The position numbers and the translations under genes were made by a program. A DNA stretch of 64,000 nucleotides, from positions 1,187,501 through 1,251,500 of the forward strand of contig NZ_VYQF01000001.1 in the NCBI RefSeq assembly GCF_008710285.1, given 5' to 3'. A model generated the notes under the pieces. It ran no database searches. It had not been told where the DNA came from and saw only the letters and a program-made list of their open reading frames with translations. This DNA comes from Ginsengibacter hankyongi. GTDB lineage: Bacteria; Bacteroidota; Bacteroidia; Chitinophagales; Chitinophagaceae. This document shows positions 9,844 to 18,578 of the stretch, one piece after another (positions within the stretch are counted from its first letter, which is position 1; each line of letters starts with the position of its first letter).

Positions 9844-10884
9844 TTGTCGTACAGCATTTACAAGTCCGATCAACCCTTTGCGCTGGAATCAGGGAATATT
9901 TTACAGGGTTATCATTTAGCATATACTACCTATGGTTCGCTTAATGCTGCAAAAGATAATGTAGTCTGGATTTTTCATGCGCTTACTGCTAACAGCGAGC
10001 CCGTTGAATGGTGGCCAGGACTTGTGGGTGATGGAAAATTATTTGACCCTGAGAAGTATTTTATCATTTGCGTTAATATGCCAGGTAGTTGCTATGGAAG
10101 CATTGGACCGCTGGATATAAATAAGGAAACGGGAAAGACTTTTTATCACGATTTTCCCTTTTTTACGCCACGGGATATGATTCGTTCTTACCAGCCGTTG
10201 AAAGATTATTTAGGAATAGATAAAATTAAAATAGGCATTGGAGGTTCAATGGGTGGTCAGCAGTTATTGGAATGGGCCATTGAAGAGCCCGGCCTGTTTG
10301 AATACATTTTTCCCGTAGCAACCAATGCAATTCACTCGGCATGGGGAGTAGCTTTTAATGCTTCGCAACGTATGTGCATAGACGCAGATGAAACATGGAA
10401 ACAAAGAAACAAAAATGCCGGCATGAAAGGAATGAAAGCAGCCCGGAGCATTGCATTAATTTCTTACAGGCATTACGAAACATATCATGCAAGCCAGAGC
10501 GGCCATGAAAACGAAAGAATTGAAAATTTTAAAAGCGAGTCTTATCAAAAATACCAGGGAGAAAAATTAGCAAAAAGATTTAACGCTTTTAGTTACTATG
10601 TTTTGAGTAAAGGAATGGACTCTCACAATGTTGGCCGAGGCAGAGGAGGTGTTGAAATTGCCTTACATGAGATTAAGGCGAAAACCCTGGCAATAGGAAT
10701 TGAAACGGATATTCTTTTCCCGGTAGCTGAGCAAAAGTTTATCGCTGCAAATATTCCTAACGGAAAATTTGTTGCGATAAATTCTTTATACGGTCACGAT
10801 GGTTTTTTATTGGAGGCTGAACAAATCCAACATATCATCAGCAATTTTCTTGCGGCTACGAAACAAACTAAAATTTTGAATTAA
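9844..10884 (+). CDS. metX: homoserine O-acetyltransferase
   Basis: Acetylates homoserine with acetyl-CoA, the first committed step to methionine. It is an alpha/beta-hydrolase-fold enzyme. With the start chosen here the triad is S135 (G-G-S-M-G-G-Q-Q), D289 (E-T-D-I-L-F-P) and H318 (G-H-D-G-F-L). The frame is open back to 9787, but the upstream codons lie in the hairpin and promoter. I use the TTG at 9844, which puts S-Y-S-I-Y-K in front of the conserved L-E-S-G region and gives 346 residues, normal for MetX. There is no ATG in a suitable place. Homoserine dehydrogenase follows after 15 bases, so the two are an operon supplying and using homoserine. Confidence 0.9.
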   Translation: MSYSIYKSDQPFALESGNILQGYHLAYTTYGSLNAAKDNVVWIFHALTANSEPVEWWPGLVGDGKLFDPEKYFIICVNMPGSCYGSIGPLDINKETGKTFYHDFPFFTPRDMIRSYQPLKDYLGIDKIKIGIGGSMGGQQLLEWAIEEPGLFEYIFPVATNAIHSAWGVAFNASQRMCIDADETWKQRNKNAGMKGMKAARSIALISYRHYETYHASQSGHENERIENFKSESYQKYQGEKLAKRFNAFSYYVLSKGMDSHNVGRGRGGVEIALHEIKAKTLAIGIETDILFPVAEQKFIAANIPNGKFVAINSLYGHDGFLLEAEQIQHIISNFLAATKQTKILN

Positions 10885-10899
10885 TAAACCTTTTATAAA

Positions 10900-12156
10900 A
10901 TGACAGCACACCGCAGATTAACTATCGGATTATTTGGATTTGGTGTAGTAGGTGAAGGCTTATATAAAGTATTGCACCAGACATCTTCTTTAAATGCAAC
11001 TATTAAAAAGATATGCATTAAAGATGCTCACAAAAAAAGAAATGCGCCGGCAGAACTATTTACTACGGACCGGGATGAATTATTGAACGATGAAACCATA
11101 AATGTAATTGTAGAAGTTATCAATGAATCAGAACCAGCATTTGAAATTGTTTCAAAAGCATTAACCAATGGTAAGGCAGTAGTAAGCGCCAGTAAAAAAA
11201 TGATTGCTGAGCATTTGCCGCAAATATTGCAATTGCAGCAGGAAACCGGCATGCCATTTCTTTGTGAATCTTCTGCGTGTGCGTCCATCCCCGTTATACG
11301 AAATCTTGAAGAATATTATGATAATGACCTGTTGCATTCTATGCGTGCCATTGTAAATGGTTCTACCAATTATATTCTCACCAAAATGTTTGAAGATAAA
11401 CTGGATTTTAAAACCGCATTGCTACAGGCCCAGCAATTGGGCTTTGCTGAAGCCAATCCAACATTGGATGTGGATGGCTGGGATGCCGTTAATAAATGGG
11501 TTATTTTATTATGCCACGCTTATGGCATTGTTGCCACCACCGATAATATTTTATTTACCGGGATTCAACATGTAAATGAAAATGATGCCAACGTGGGCAG
11601 GGAAAAAAATTACGAAATAAGATTAGTGGCCCAGGCAAAAAAATTAGAGAATGGAAAAATTGCCGCATTTGTAATGCCGCAATTTGTGAAACAGGACGAT
11701 CATCTTTCATTCGTAAAAAATGAATATAATGGTGTTGTTATTGAAAGCTCTTTTGCGGATAAACAATTTTTTTATGGCAAAGGCGCCGGCAGTTTTCCAA
11801 CGGCTTCCGCAGTATTGAGCGATATTTCCGCGCTACGTTACGACTATAAATATGAATACAAAAAGCTGTACCATCATACACCTAATCAGCTTACCACCGA
11901 TTTTTATATTCGCATTTATGTGAGTTTTGATGAATGGAGCTTTATTCCCCGCGAAAAATTTGAATGGATAGAAGAATGGCATGCACAGGAAGACAGAAAA
12001 TATTTAATAGCGGTGATACATTTTAATCATCTTACAGAAAATGATTGGTGGAAGAAAAATAACACATCAATTATTTTAACGCCTGATGCAATTATTGAAG
12101 ATATGGAATTAAGGAAATTAAAAAAGAAAAGTTTGGAACTCGCAGGTATTAGTTGA
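10900..12156 (+). CDS. hom: homoserine dehydrogenase
   Basis: Reduces aspartate semialdehyde to homoserine, the branch point to methionine and threonine. The NAD(P)-binding G-F-G-V-V-G motif is at residues 13-18. The catalytic-domain signature N-G-S-T-N-Y-I-L-T-K-M and G-F-A-E-A-N-P-T-L-D-V-D-G follow at about 153-195. The C-terminal ~85 residues do not resemble a clear ACT domain and look like the extension common in Bacteroidota homologues. There is no fused aspartate kinase. It lies 15 bases after metX and ends at a strong terminator. That terminator is also the left boundary of the proposed island. Confidence 0.9.
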   Translation: MTAHRRLTIGLFGFGVVGEGLYKVLHQTSSLNATIKKICIKDAHKKRNAPAELFTTDRDELLNDETINVIVEVINESEPAFEIVSKALTNGKAVVSASKKMIAEHLPQILQLQQETGMPFLCESSACASIPVIRNLEEYYDNDLLHSMRAIVNGSTNYILTKMFEDKLDFKTALLQAQQLGFAEANPTLDVDGWDAVNKWVILLCHAYGIVATTDNILFTGIQHVNENDANVGREKNYEIRLVAQAKKLENGKIAAFVMPQFVKQDDHLSFVKNEYNGVVIESSFADKQFFYGKGAGSFPTASAVLSDISALRYDYKYEYKKLYHHTPNQLTTDFYIRIYVSFDEWSFIPREKFEWIEEWHAQEDRKYLIAVIHFNHLTENDWWKKNNTSIILTPDAIIEDMELRKLKKKSLELAGIS

Positions 12157-12204
12157 TAAGATTTGAAACTATACTATTTGTCTAATAGATATCTTGATCG
12201 TGAT

Positions 12205-12238
12205 AAAAATGCCTCTTAAAAAGAGGCATTTTTATTTT
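12205..12238. terminator. strong intrinsic terminator after hom
   Basis: AAAAATGCCTCTT (12205-12217) and AAGAGGCATTTTT (12221-12233) are exact complements with an AAA loop, followed by ATTTTG. It ends one base before the 16-bp tRNA-Pro-derived repeat. In an island-free chromosome it would sit between hom and tRNA-Pro and could serve both. Confidence 0.9.
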
Positions 12239-12254
12239 GTCGGGGCGGCAAGAT
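12239..12254 (-). repeat. left 16-bp direct repeat: copy of the tRNA-Pro 3' end (att-like)
   Basis: GTCGGGGCGGCAAGAT is identical to 34943-34958, which encodes the 3' acceptor strand, discriminator base and end of the T arm of tRNA-Pro (minus strand). Homology stops abruptly on both sides. There is no tRNA body here, only the fragment, as expected of the distal attachment site of an element inserted in a tRNA 3' end. Confidence 0.8.
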
Positions 12255-12456
12255 GATTAAAAAATTCGTAAACACTTGATTATTGATTAAATACGCTTAT
12301 ATCAATGAACGTGTAACCTAGCTGGTAACGGATATGAAAATTAATAATTTATCAACAATAAGCACATCTTTAATTGATCCATACCCATTACCTAGATTAA
12401 TCTCATTCGATATCCGACCAATAATTGTCTTATGCAAAAGCATTCAAACCACAAGA
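12255..12456. other. left interior end of the island, no gene
   Basis: AT-rich non-coding DNA between the left repeat and kdgF. It contains CGTAAACACT (12267-12276) and GTGTAACCT (12311-12319), both also found near the right end of the island, and a spaced inverted repeat made of CGGATAT and ATATCCG (about 12329 and 12412). No promoter or open frame of note. Confidence 0.5.
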
Positions 12457-12807
12457 TCAATCATAGTCGGTTGTTAAAAAATCCTCTCTCATTGGGCTAA
12501 ATACATCGATCAGCATACCGGGTTCCAAACATATTACGCCGTGTACTATGTTGGGTGCCACATAGTATCCGTCGCCGCTCTTAATTAGTTTCTTTTCGTT
12601 ATTAATAGTCATTTCAAATACACCACTTTCCACATAAGTAACTTGCGAATGGAAATGCTGATGCAACTGGCCTACCGCATTCTTTTCAAACTTAACCTTT
12701 ACCATCATAATTTTATTATCGTACCCATACAGTTGTCTTTGAATTCCATTCCCTAGGTTTTCCCATGGTATTGCATTTTCAATCTGGAATAGTTCGCCTG
12801 TTAACAT
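12457..12807 (-). CDS. kdgF: KdgF-like cupin (unsaturated uronate linearising enzyme)
   Basis: Small single-domain cupin of 116 residues. KdgF proteins open the ring of 4,5-unsaturated monouronates produced by polysaccharide lyases and unsaturated glycuronyl hydrolases, giving 4-deoxy-L-threo-5-hexosulose uronate in the cytoplasm. Metal ligands expected for the fold are visible: H49, H51 and/or H53 and Q55 in L-H-Q-H-F-H-S-Q, and H89 in N-I-V-H-G. The ending L-I-D-V-F-S-P-x-R-E-D-F is characteristic of the KdgF group and separates it from generic cupins. It is the distal gene of the minus arm, next to GH105 and KduI, which supply and consume its chemistry. An ACACGTGT palindrome lies 63 bases upstream. 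Confidence 0.85.
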   Translation of the reverse strand: MLTGELFQIENAIPWENLGNGIQRQLYGYDNKIMMVKVKFEKNAVGQLHQHFHSQVTYVESGVFEMTINNEKKLIKSGDGYYVAPNIVHGVICLEPGMLIDVFSPMREDFLTTDYD

Positions 12808-12951
12808 ATATTCTTCAATTTTTTTTATTTATAAATATTGTTTATGCGAAAAGGTTAAAATCAAATTCCACACGTGTCAATTTAGAAAATGGCGTTCCTG
12901 CGATTTTAATTTGGTAATTTTTCTAAACTGCTAACAACTTGAATGAAAACA

Positions 12952-15138
12952 TTACAACCAATCAATCAATACCGGGCGTTCCAGTTCGGTCTTAAAATTT
13001 TCAAGATACTCAAACCACTCTTTTGAGCTGGTGATCATCCCTGCTTTATCCCAGGTAGCTCCGGTATAATACACTAATGGTTTTTTTGATTCAGTCTTTA
13101 TTATTGTAAGCAAATGGTGATGACTTACATTCATCTGCAGAACCGGCTCTAAAATCACCGAACCTATTCCCAATGAGCCATCCTTTCCATGCTGCGGTTC
13201 CCAATATCCCATGATACCATCTCTCTCATTCAATAACATCGTGCCGTTACCCGCATGTTCAACGATACCTATCGCAACTGGCAGTTCTCTTTTATCTTTA
13301 AAAGAATAAACTGTTTCTATTTTGTTTAATTGTGACCCCGCATCCAATGAAATAATTTTATATTCATCTACTATTTTCCCGTCAACATTCCAATCATTAT
13401 AATCCAATTGAAAAGTGCTTCTTAAAGGGCCATTATCAAGTATTTTATATTTCCTGAAGTTTTTAGAATAGTAAATAGAATCCTTAACATAAGGGGCACT
13501 GCTGCCTGCCCCCAGACTAAAACCTACTTCATAAAAATCCAGGCCTTCGCCGTGATCTACGTGATAATCAGCCGTCTTATACCACTTGTTAATGATAAGC
13601 GCGGGAGTGCGCTTAGCCCAGACATCTTGTCCATATGCATTCTCATTTGTCTTTTCCAAAGCAGCACCATACACCCGGAAAGCAATACGATCATTCTCCC
13701 ATGCGAAATCATCATACCGCTCAGGGACAAAACGGGCATATGTTTTTATTTTAAATTCCGACGGATCTTCAGCGGCCGTTTCTGCATATAATTTTGAACC
13801 GGGCGAAAGGCTTACCTGTATTAAAACGTTCACAGGAATCTTATTTCCCCTGTATTCTAATTGGAAGGGAATCTCTTCACCTGTCAGCGAATTGAAGATT
13901 TTAAACTTTTTATTTTTATCCGATTTCGTTTTTGATATAAATTCATTATAAGGTACTGCTATCACTTCTTCTTTCCTGTGTAAACCTGTTTTGTTATGTA
14001 ATGATAAAATAGCACTGTTTTGAGATTGCCTTAAAAGCAAATCGATCATCTCAGAACCGGCCAGAAGGAATGCGCCAGTTCCATACACTTCTGTACTATT
14101 ACTGTCAACGGAATCCGGCTGGGCACCTATCGGCTGCACATTCCCCAATTTACCGTCACTATGTACCGAAGACACTAAGGCAGCCCACGCTTTTTCAATA
14201 ACCGGATCGAATTCCTTGCCTGGCAGCAAGCCATGATTAACTCCATAAGCAAGGGCATAACAATAAAATCCGGTTCCGCTGGTTTCTTTTACCGGGTAAC
14301 TGGCTGCATCCAGCAATGAAGCATGCCAGCTTCCATCATCACTTTGCAACGAAGCAATTTGCTGTGCCATCCTTTTGTATAAGGAAATAAAACGGGGACG
14401 ATCAGGATAATCTGCAGGCATATTTTCCAGCATTCGTACCAATCCACCCATCACCCATCCGTTGCCTCTTGACCAAAACATTTTTCTGCCATTGGGTTCC
14501 TTCTTATCGAAATACCTGCTATCACGAAAGTAGAGGCTCTCGGAAGAATCGAATAGATAGTCAGTAGTTTTCCACCATAGTTTTGAGGCAATATCCAAAT
14601 ATTGCGTGTTGCCAGTGGCCGTTGAAAGATATGCCAAAGCCGGAGGGCCCATAAACAAAGCGTCGCACCACGCCCATTCCCGGAGATGAACATTATTTTT
14701 CCATTCAAGTGATTCAGTATGAGGGAAAGCAACAATTGTGTCTGCCAATCCACGAAACTGAGCGATCATCTTTGGCTCACGATATAGTGAATACATTTGT
14801 GAAAACATTTGGCCCACACAATAGTCATCCGCCATAGCTCTTCGTGGCCCTGGGTTCCAGTCGATTGCTTCACCGATATTGTACATAGCCTTGCTGTATT
14901 TTGAATCGTTGGCGATTTCATTCAACGCCATGAAACCCGCATAGGCGGCACCGTTAGTCCAATCGTATATTGGATGGCGCATCCCTTCTTTTTGCCATGT
15001 TTCCAATTGCCAGTCTGCTACCTTTTCCATTATTTTCAATGTAGAATCAGCACGGAAATTACTTTGTGCGATTGATGTTTTATGAAAGATTGTTGTTACG
15101 AAAGCAATCAATAAAAAAGTTAATAGATATTTTTTCAT
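12952..15138 (-). CDS. GH105-type unsaturated glycuronyl hydrolase fused to DUF4861
   Basis: A 728-residue exported protein with a signal peptide (about 1-24, ending S-I-A-Q). Residues ~35-385 form an (alpha/alpha)6 GH88/GH105 domain. These enzymes hydrate the C4-C5 double bond of terminal unsaturated uronic acids and release the sugar. The W-C-D-A-L-F-M-G-P-P motif carries the likely catalytic aspartate, and F-W-S-R-G-N-G-W-V-M-G-G is the second signature. Residues ~395-725 are a beta-rich DUF4861 domain of unknown role, possibly substrate binding or a second hydrolase module. It lies 22 bases after kduI, so the two are co-transcribed. Linkage specificity (rhamnose-linked or other) is not readable. 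Confidence 0.85.
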   Translation of the reverse strand: MKKYLLTFLLIAFVTTIFHKTSIAQSNFRADSTLKIMEKVADWQLETWQKEGMRHPIYDWTNGAAYAGFMALNEIANDSKYSKAMYNIGEAIDWNPGPRRAMADDYCVGQMFSQMYSLYREPKMIAQFRGLADTIVAFPHTESLEWKNNVHLREWAWCDALFMGPPALAYLSTATGNTQYLDIASKLWWKTTDYLFDSSESLYFRDSRYFDKKEPNGRKMFWSRGNGWVMGGLVRMLENMPADYPDRPRFISLYKRMAQQIASLQSDDGSWHASLLDAASYPVKETSGTGFYCYALAYGVNHGLLPGKEFDPVIEKAWAALVSSVHSDGKLGNVQPIGAQPDSVDSNSTEVYGTGAFLLAGSEMIDLLLRQSQNSAILSLHNKTGLHRKEEVIAVPYNEFISKTKSDKNKKFKIFNSLTGEEIPFQLEYRGNKIPVNVLIQVSLSPGSKLYAETAAEDPSEFKIKTYARFVPERYDDFAWENDRIAFRVYGAALEKTNENAYGQDVWAKRTPALIINKWYKTADYHVDHGEGLDFYEVGFSLGAGSSAPYVKDSIYYSKNFRKYKILDNGPLRSTFQLDYNDWNVDGKIVDEYKIISLDAGSQLNKIETVYSFKDKRELPVAIGIVEHAGNGTMLLNERDGIMGYWEPQHGKDGSLGIGSVILEPVLQMNVSHHHLLTIIKTESKKPLVYYTGATWDKAGMITSSKEWFEYLENFKTELERPVLIDWL

Positions 15139-15160
15139 TTATATAATTTTAAAAACCTAC

Positions 15161-16003
15161 TCATTTCAAATCCTTTACTGGGCATACATCCATGTCTCCA
15201 TAATCCAAATTTTCACCTGCCATGCCCCAGATAAAAGTATAATTAGATGTGCCTGCGCCCGCATGAATGGACCATTGGGGCGATATTACCGCTTGCTCAT
15301 TTTGCATCCAGATATGTCTTGATTCCTGCGGCTGTCCCATAAAATGGCAAACAGATTGTCCTTCCGGAATTTCAAAATAGAAATATACTTCCATCCTACG
15401 GTCATGTGTATGCGCAGGCATGGTGTTCCATACGCTGCCTGTTTTCAATTCAGTCATACCCATTTGTAATTGACAGGTTCCTATTACGGACGCTACTAAT
15501 AGCTTGCTGATCGTCCTTTGATTCGAGTTTTCCAAAGAACCTAACGTTACCGTTTCGGCTTCTTTTTTTGTAACCTTTTTAGTAGGATATTTCTGATGGG
15601 CTGGCGCAGAATTAACATAAAATTTTGCCGGATTTGATTTGTCTGAAGAAGAGAAAGTAACCTTCCTGGTTTCTTTCCCAATGTATAATGCTTCTTTTAG
15701 ATCCAGCGTATACGATTCGCCGTCAGCTTCTACAGTACCCTTACCACCTACATTGATAATTCCAAGTTCTCTCCTTTCTAAAAAATAATCAGCTTTCAGA
15801 TTACCAGGATTAGGAAGTTCGACTGCTTCATTAACGGGCATTATGCCACCGGTGATAAACCGGTCATAAAAAGATAATGTCAGTTGCACCGTGTCTTCTT
15901 TAAAAATTTTTTCGACTAAAAAATTGTCACGCAATTCGGATGTGTTCATTCTTGACACTTCTGCAGGACTGCATGCATTCCTGCTTTCAATATTTCCGCT
16001 CAT
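15161..16003 (-). CDS. kduI: 5-dehydro-4-deoxy-D-glucuronate isomerase
   Basis: KduI isomerises 4-deoxy-L-threo-5-hexosulose uronate to 3-deoxy-D-glycero-2,5-hexodiulosonate, in the cytoplasm. The 280-residue bicupin is within a few residues of the Escherichia coli enzyme. Zinc ligands H198, H200, E205 and H247 (M-P-A-H-T-H-D-R-R-M-E and W-S-I-H-A-G) are all present, each shifted by two from E. coli numbering, which also supports the chosen start over an internal Met at 19. The next enzyme, KduD, is not in the window. Its presence with KdgF shows that the island's lyases make unsaturated uronates that the cell catabolises. It is in an operon with the GH105 gene. Confidence 0.95.
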   Translation of the reverse strand: MSGNIESRNACSPAEVSRMNTSELRDNFLVEKIFKEDTVQLTLSFYDRFITGGIMPVNEAVELPNPGNLKADYFLERRELGIINVGGKGTVEADGESYTLDLKEALYIGKETRKVTFSSSDKSNPAKFYVNSAPAHQKYPTKKVTKKEAETVTLGSLENSNQRTISKLLVASVIGTCQLQMGMTELKTGSVWNTMPAHTHDRRMEVYFYFEIPEGQSVCHFMGQPQESRHIWMQNEQAVISPQWSIHAGAGTSNYTFIWGMAGENLDYGDMDVCPVKDLK

Positions 16004-16105
16004 TTTAAAACTTGTTTTTTTCGTTTATTAATAATTAAAATTAAATTTCATAATCCTCCAAAGCATCTATTTAAAAAGCCATTGTATCCTATAATTATTT
16101 TTCAA

Positions 16106-18265
16106 TTAGTTTAATTGTTCTGTAATAGCTCTTCCCAGATCGCCATTTTTGGGAAATTCAATAGTGTATTTTTTACCATTAAGAGTAAATGATACCGCAT
16201 TAAGTTTATGAGTAGGATCCGCTGTAGTCACAACCCATGTTTTACCATTTTTTTCAAACATGTATAAACCTGCCTGGTCGAAACTTATTACACCAAGCCC
16301 TGCTATTGATAACCGGGCTGGATTATAAATAACAAACATATTTATTTTCTTATCGTTGGAAGTTATAATTTGTGCGTCGCTACTATTTTCCATCACCGTA
16401 AAAGAAGGTTTGTAATGTGTAACGTCATCTAAGGTAACTGCCGGTAATATTATATAAGAGTAGGACTCATGCTGCGGTCTCCTGCCCTGTTCTGCTTCAA
16501 GGCTGAACATTCCTGCAGAACAATTTTCGGGGGGATAAATTTTAGCAATATCATTCCAGTCACCATACTGTGTTTTGTCCGACAACGTAATCTTCATTTT
16601 CTGTAAAGGATAATAAGCAACTTCATTATGATAAACCCATTGTACTGTATTGCTGCTGATTTGCGACTCCGGTAACATTTTCTTTACGCTTCCCTCGAAA
16701 TAATAAACATCACCTTTTAAAAAAGTTTGATTTAACGCAGTAGAAACCAAATCACTCTTATTGGATGTTATATCAGCGCCCAGGCAAACCATTACATTAT
16801 CAATAAAAAACCATGCCTTCTTAGCCGTTAAGGAATCTCTTACCAGGTGAAAAGCCGTAATGCCATTTGGTCCTTTTGAAAGCCCCCCGGTAAAGTCATT
16901 ATCATTTCTATAACCCGCAATAGTCAATACTTTGAGAGGTTCATCGCTTTGATAGCAGGTAACTCCCGGAAGTTTTCGCCAGTTCCAAACCGGGAATATA
17001 TTATTGTATTCGTTTCCATCTACCAGAATACAGGTGACCCCATCTGCAGCATAGTAACCTTTTAAGTTTTCACTATTTAGAGCTTCCGCACCTTTGACCC
17101 TTTCTGATGACATTTTTATAGATGAAAACCAAACGGGCGACCGATGTACCGTCATGTCTGAACGCCAAAAATGCTTGTCGCCATTGAAGAAAGGCTCTGC
17201 AGACTGAGAGAAATTCCGTGATATGAAATCGAGATAAATTTGCTTATGTCCGGGATCAATTACTATCAAATCCGCGGCGGCATAACCTGTCGCAAGAGCC
17301 TTATTTAACTGAGCACCTTTAAAAAACTGGCGGCCTAAAGAATTGACATCGAAATAGCCTTTCCAGTTAACCCAGTTATAGCCATTGTAAAACAATTCCC
17401 GCAGAATGGTTTTTTGTTGTTCATCAAAAGCAAAGGGTGTTCCGTCAAAAGTTCTGCCCCAAAAAGCCATTCCTGTTATAAAAGCCAATCCATAATTGCC
17501 AAATTGCTGCTGGGGACCATGTTGATGAAAACTGAAATCGGGCTGAATGCCTTCTTCATTACTAATTTTAATTTCAGAAGCAATAGTATCACGAGCCTGT
17601 TGCGCCAGCCTGGTATCGTTCGTTAATACCGCTTTAAAGAAAACATTACCGGCTAACCATACTTTATTTTGTCCTGTCATTCTGAAACCCGCCTTGTTTA
17701 AAACATTGACAGCAGCATTAATTTCAGATTCGGAAAGCTCATCTTTAAGCATAACGAAAGCAGGACCTAATGTTTTGGGACCGCCTATTTCATTATACCA
17801 CCAGTTAGGACAGATTAATTTAGCCTGGAACCAGAACCCCATTGCTTTATGCACTACCATGCTTAAATTCTTGTCTTTATATAATTTAGAATCAGGATCC
17901 TCATAAAGTTTTGTCAGAAAAAGAATTCTTTCAGCATGCTTTGCCGGATCCCAACCCGATCTTTTATTGTCTTTATAATTGATATCCGGCCATGAACCGT
18001 CGGCATTTATGGAGTTGATATATTTATCTATCAAATGCTGATCAGCATTTTTCTTTTGATAAACTTCGAGTGTTACCTGGTCGGACGCCGCAGTATCGCG
18101 GTGCAGTTTTTCCACTATGGCTTTTAAATCATTATCCCCGGATTTCTTCATGAGATAATAATCTTCTATGTTTCTTTTCAGCGTTGAGAATGTTTGATCC
18201 TGTGCAAAAGAAGCAGCGGTAATACCTGCCATAATTACCACGACGTAATATTTTATATATTTCAC
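16106..18265 (-). CDS. polysaccharide lyase family 8 (hyaluronate/chondroitin AC/xanthan lyase type)
   Basis: Exported 719-residue lyase, signal peptide about 1-21 ending S-F-A-Q. Residues ~30-370 form an alpha/alpha toroid and the rest is the beta super-sandwich with a lyase C-terminal domain (about 640-715). Family landmarks are N-W-W-x-N-E-I-G-x-P (154-163), the catalytic asparagine in T-G-Q-N (N200), the catalytic histidine H249 and tyrosine Y258 in H-Q-H-G-P-Q-Q-Q-F-G-N-Y-G, spaced nine residues as in known PL8 enzymes. PL8 members cleave beta-1,4 linkages to glucuronic acid by beta-elimination. Substrate is unknown here; hyaluronan, chondroitin, xanthan-like or other glucuronic-acid polymers are possible. 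A 102-base gap separates it from kduI. Confidence 0.88.
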   Translation of the reverse strand: MKYIKYYVVVIMAGITAASFAQDQTFSTLKRNIEDYYLMKKSGDNDLKAIVEKLHRDTAASDQVTLEVYQKKNADQHLIDKYINSINADGSWPDINYKDNKRSGWDPAKHAERILFLTKLYEDPDSKLYKDKNLSMVVHKAMGFWFQAKLICPNWWYNEIGGPKTLGPAFVMLKDELSESEINAAVNVLNKAGFRMTGQNKVWLAGNVFFKAVLTNDTRLAQQARDTIASEIKISNEEGIQPDFSFHQHGPQQQFGNYGLAFITGMAFWGRTFDGTPFAFDEQQKTILRELFYNGYNWVNWKGYFDVNSLGRQFFKGAQLNKALATGYAAADLIVIDPGHKQIYLDFISRNFSQSAEPFFNGDKHFWRSDMTVHRSPVWFSSIKMSSERVKGAEALNSENLKGYYAADGVTCILVDGNEYNNIFPVWNWRKLPGVTCYQSDEPLKVLTIAGYRNDNDFTGGLSKGPNGITAFHLVRDSLTAKKAWFFIDNVMVCLGADITSNKSDLVSTALNQTFLKGDVYYFEGSVKKMLPESQISSNTVQWVYHNEVAYYPLQKMKITLSDKTQYGDWNDIAKIYPPENCSAGMFSLEAEQGRRPQHESYSYIILPAVTLDDVTHYKPSFTVMENSSDAQIITSNDKKINMFVIYNPARLSIAGLGVISFDQAGLYMFEKNGKTWVVTTADPTHKLNAVSFTLNGKKYTIEFPKNGDLGRAITEQLN

Positions 18266-18578
18266 TATATAGGTTTTTGGCTAATAATTTGAAATTATAT
18301 TACTTATTATAATTATTGTTGTTCTCTTCATAACTAAAATTACTGCATAGTATTTTCAAGCTTTATCTTCACCGGGTTCATTATTACCTTTTATCGCTTA
18401 TATAAAAATTAAATATTTTACTTTATAATTTTCACCCTAAAATTTTATTCAACCAGAGGGCATTTCTTTCTTTAATTATAATTTAATGGATGAAGGAGAT
18501 TATTTATAACGGCTACGATTAAACGCTTTCTAAATTCAAATAAAAAATAAACTAGCCATACACATTTTGCGACTCTCA
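18266..18578. other. intergenic, no gene seen
   Basis: 313 bases upstream of the PL8 gene, very AT-rich, without a credible open frame, TAnnTTTG element on the minus strand, or strong hairpin. Transcription of PL8 may start here, but I cannot point to the site. Confidence 0.5.
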
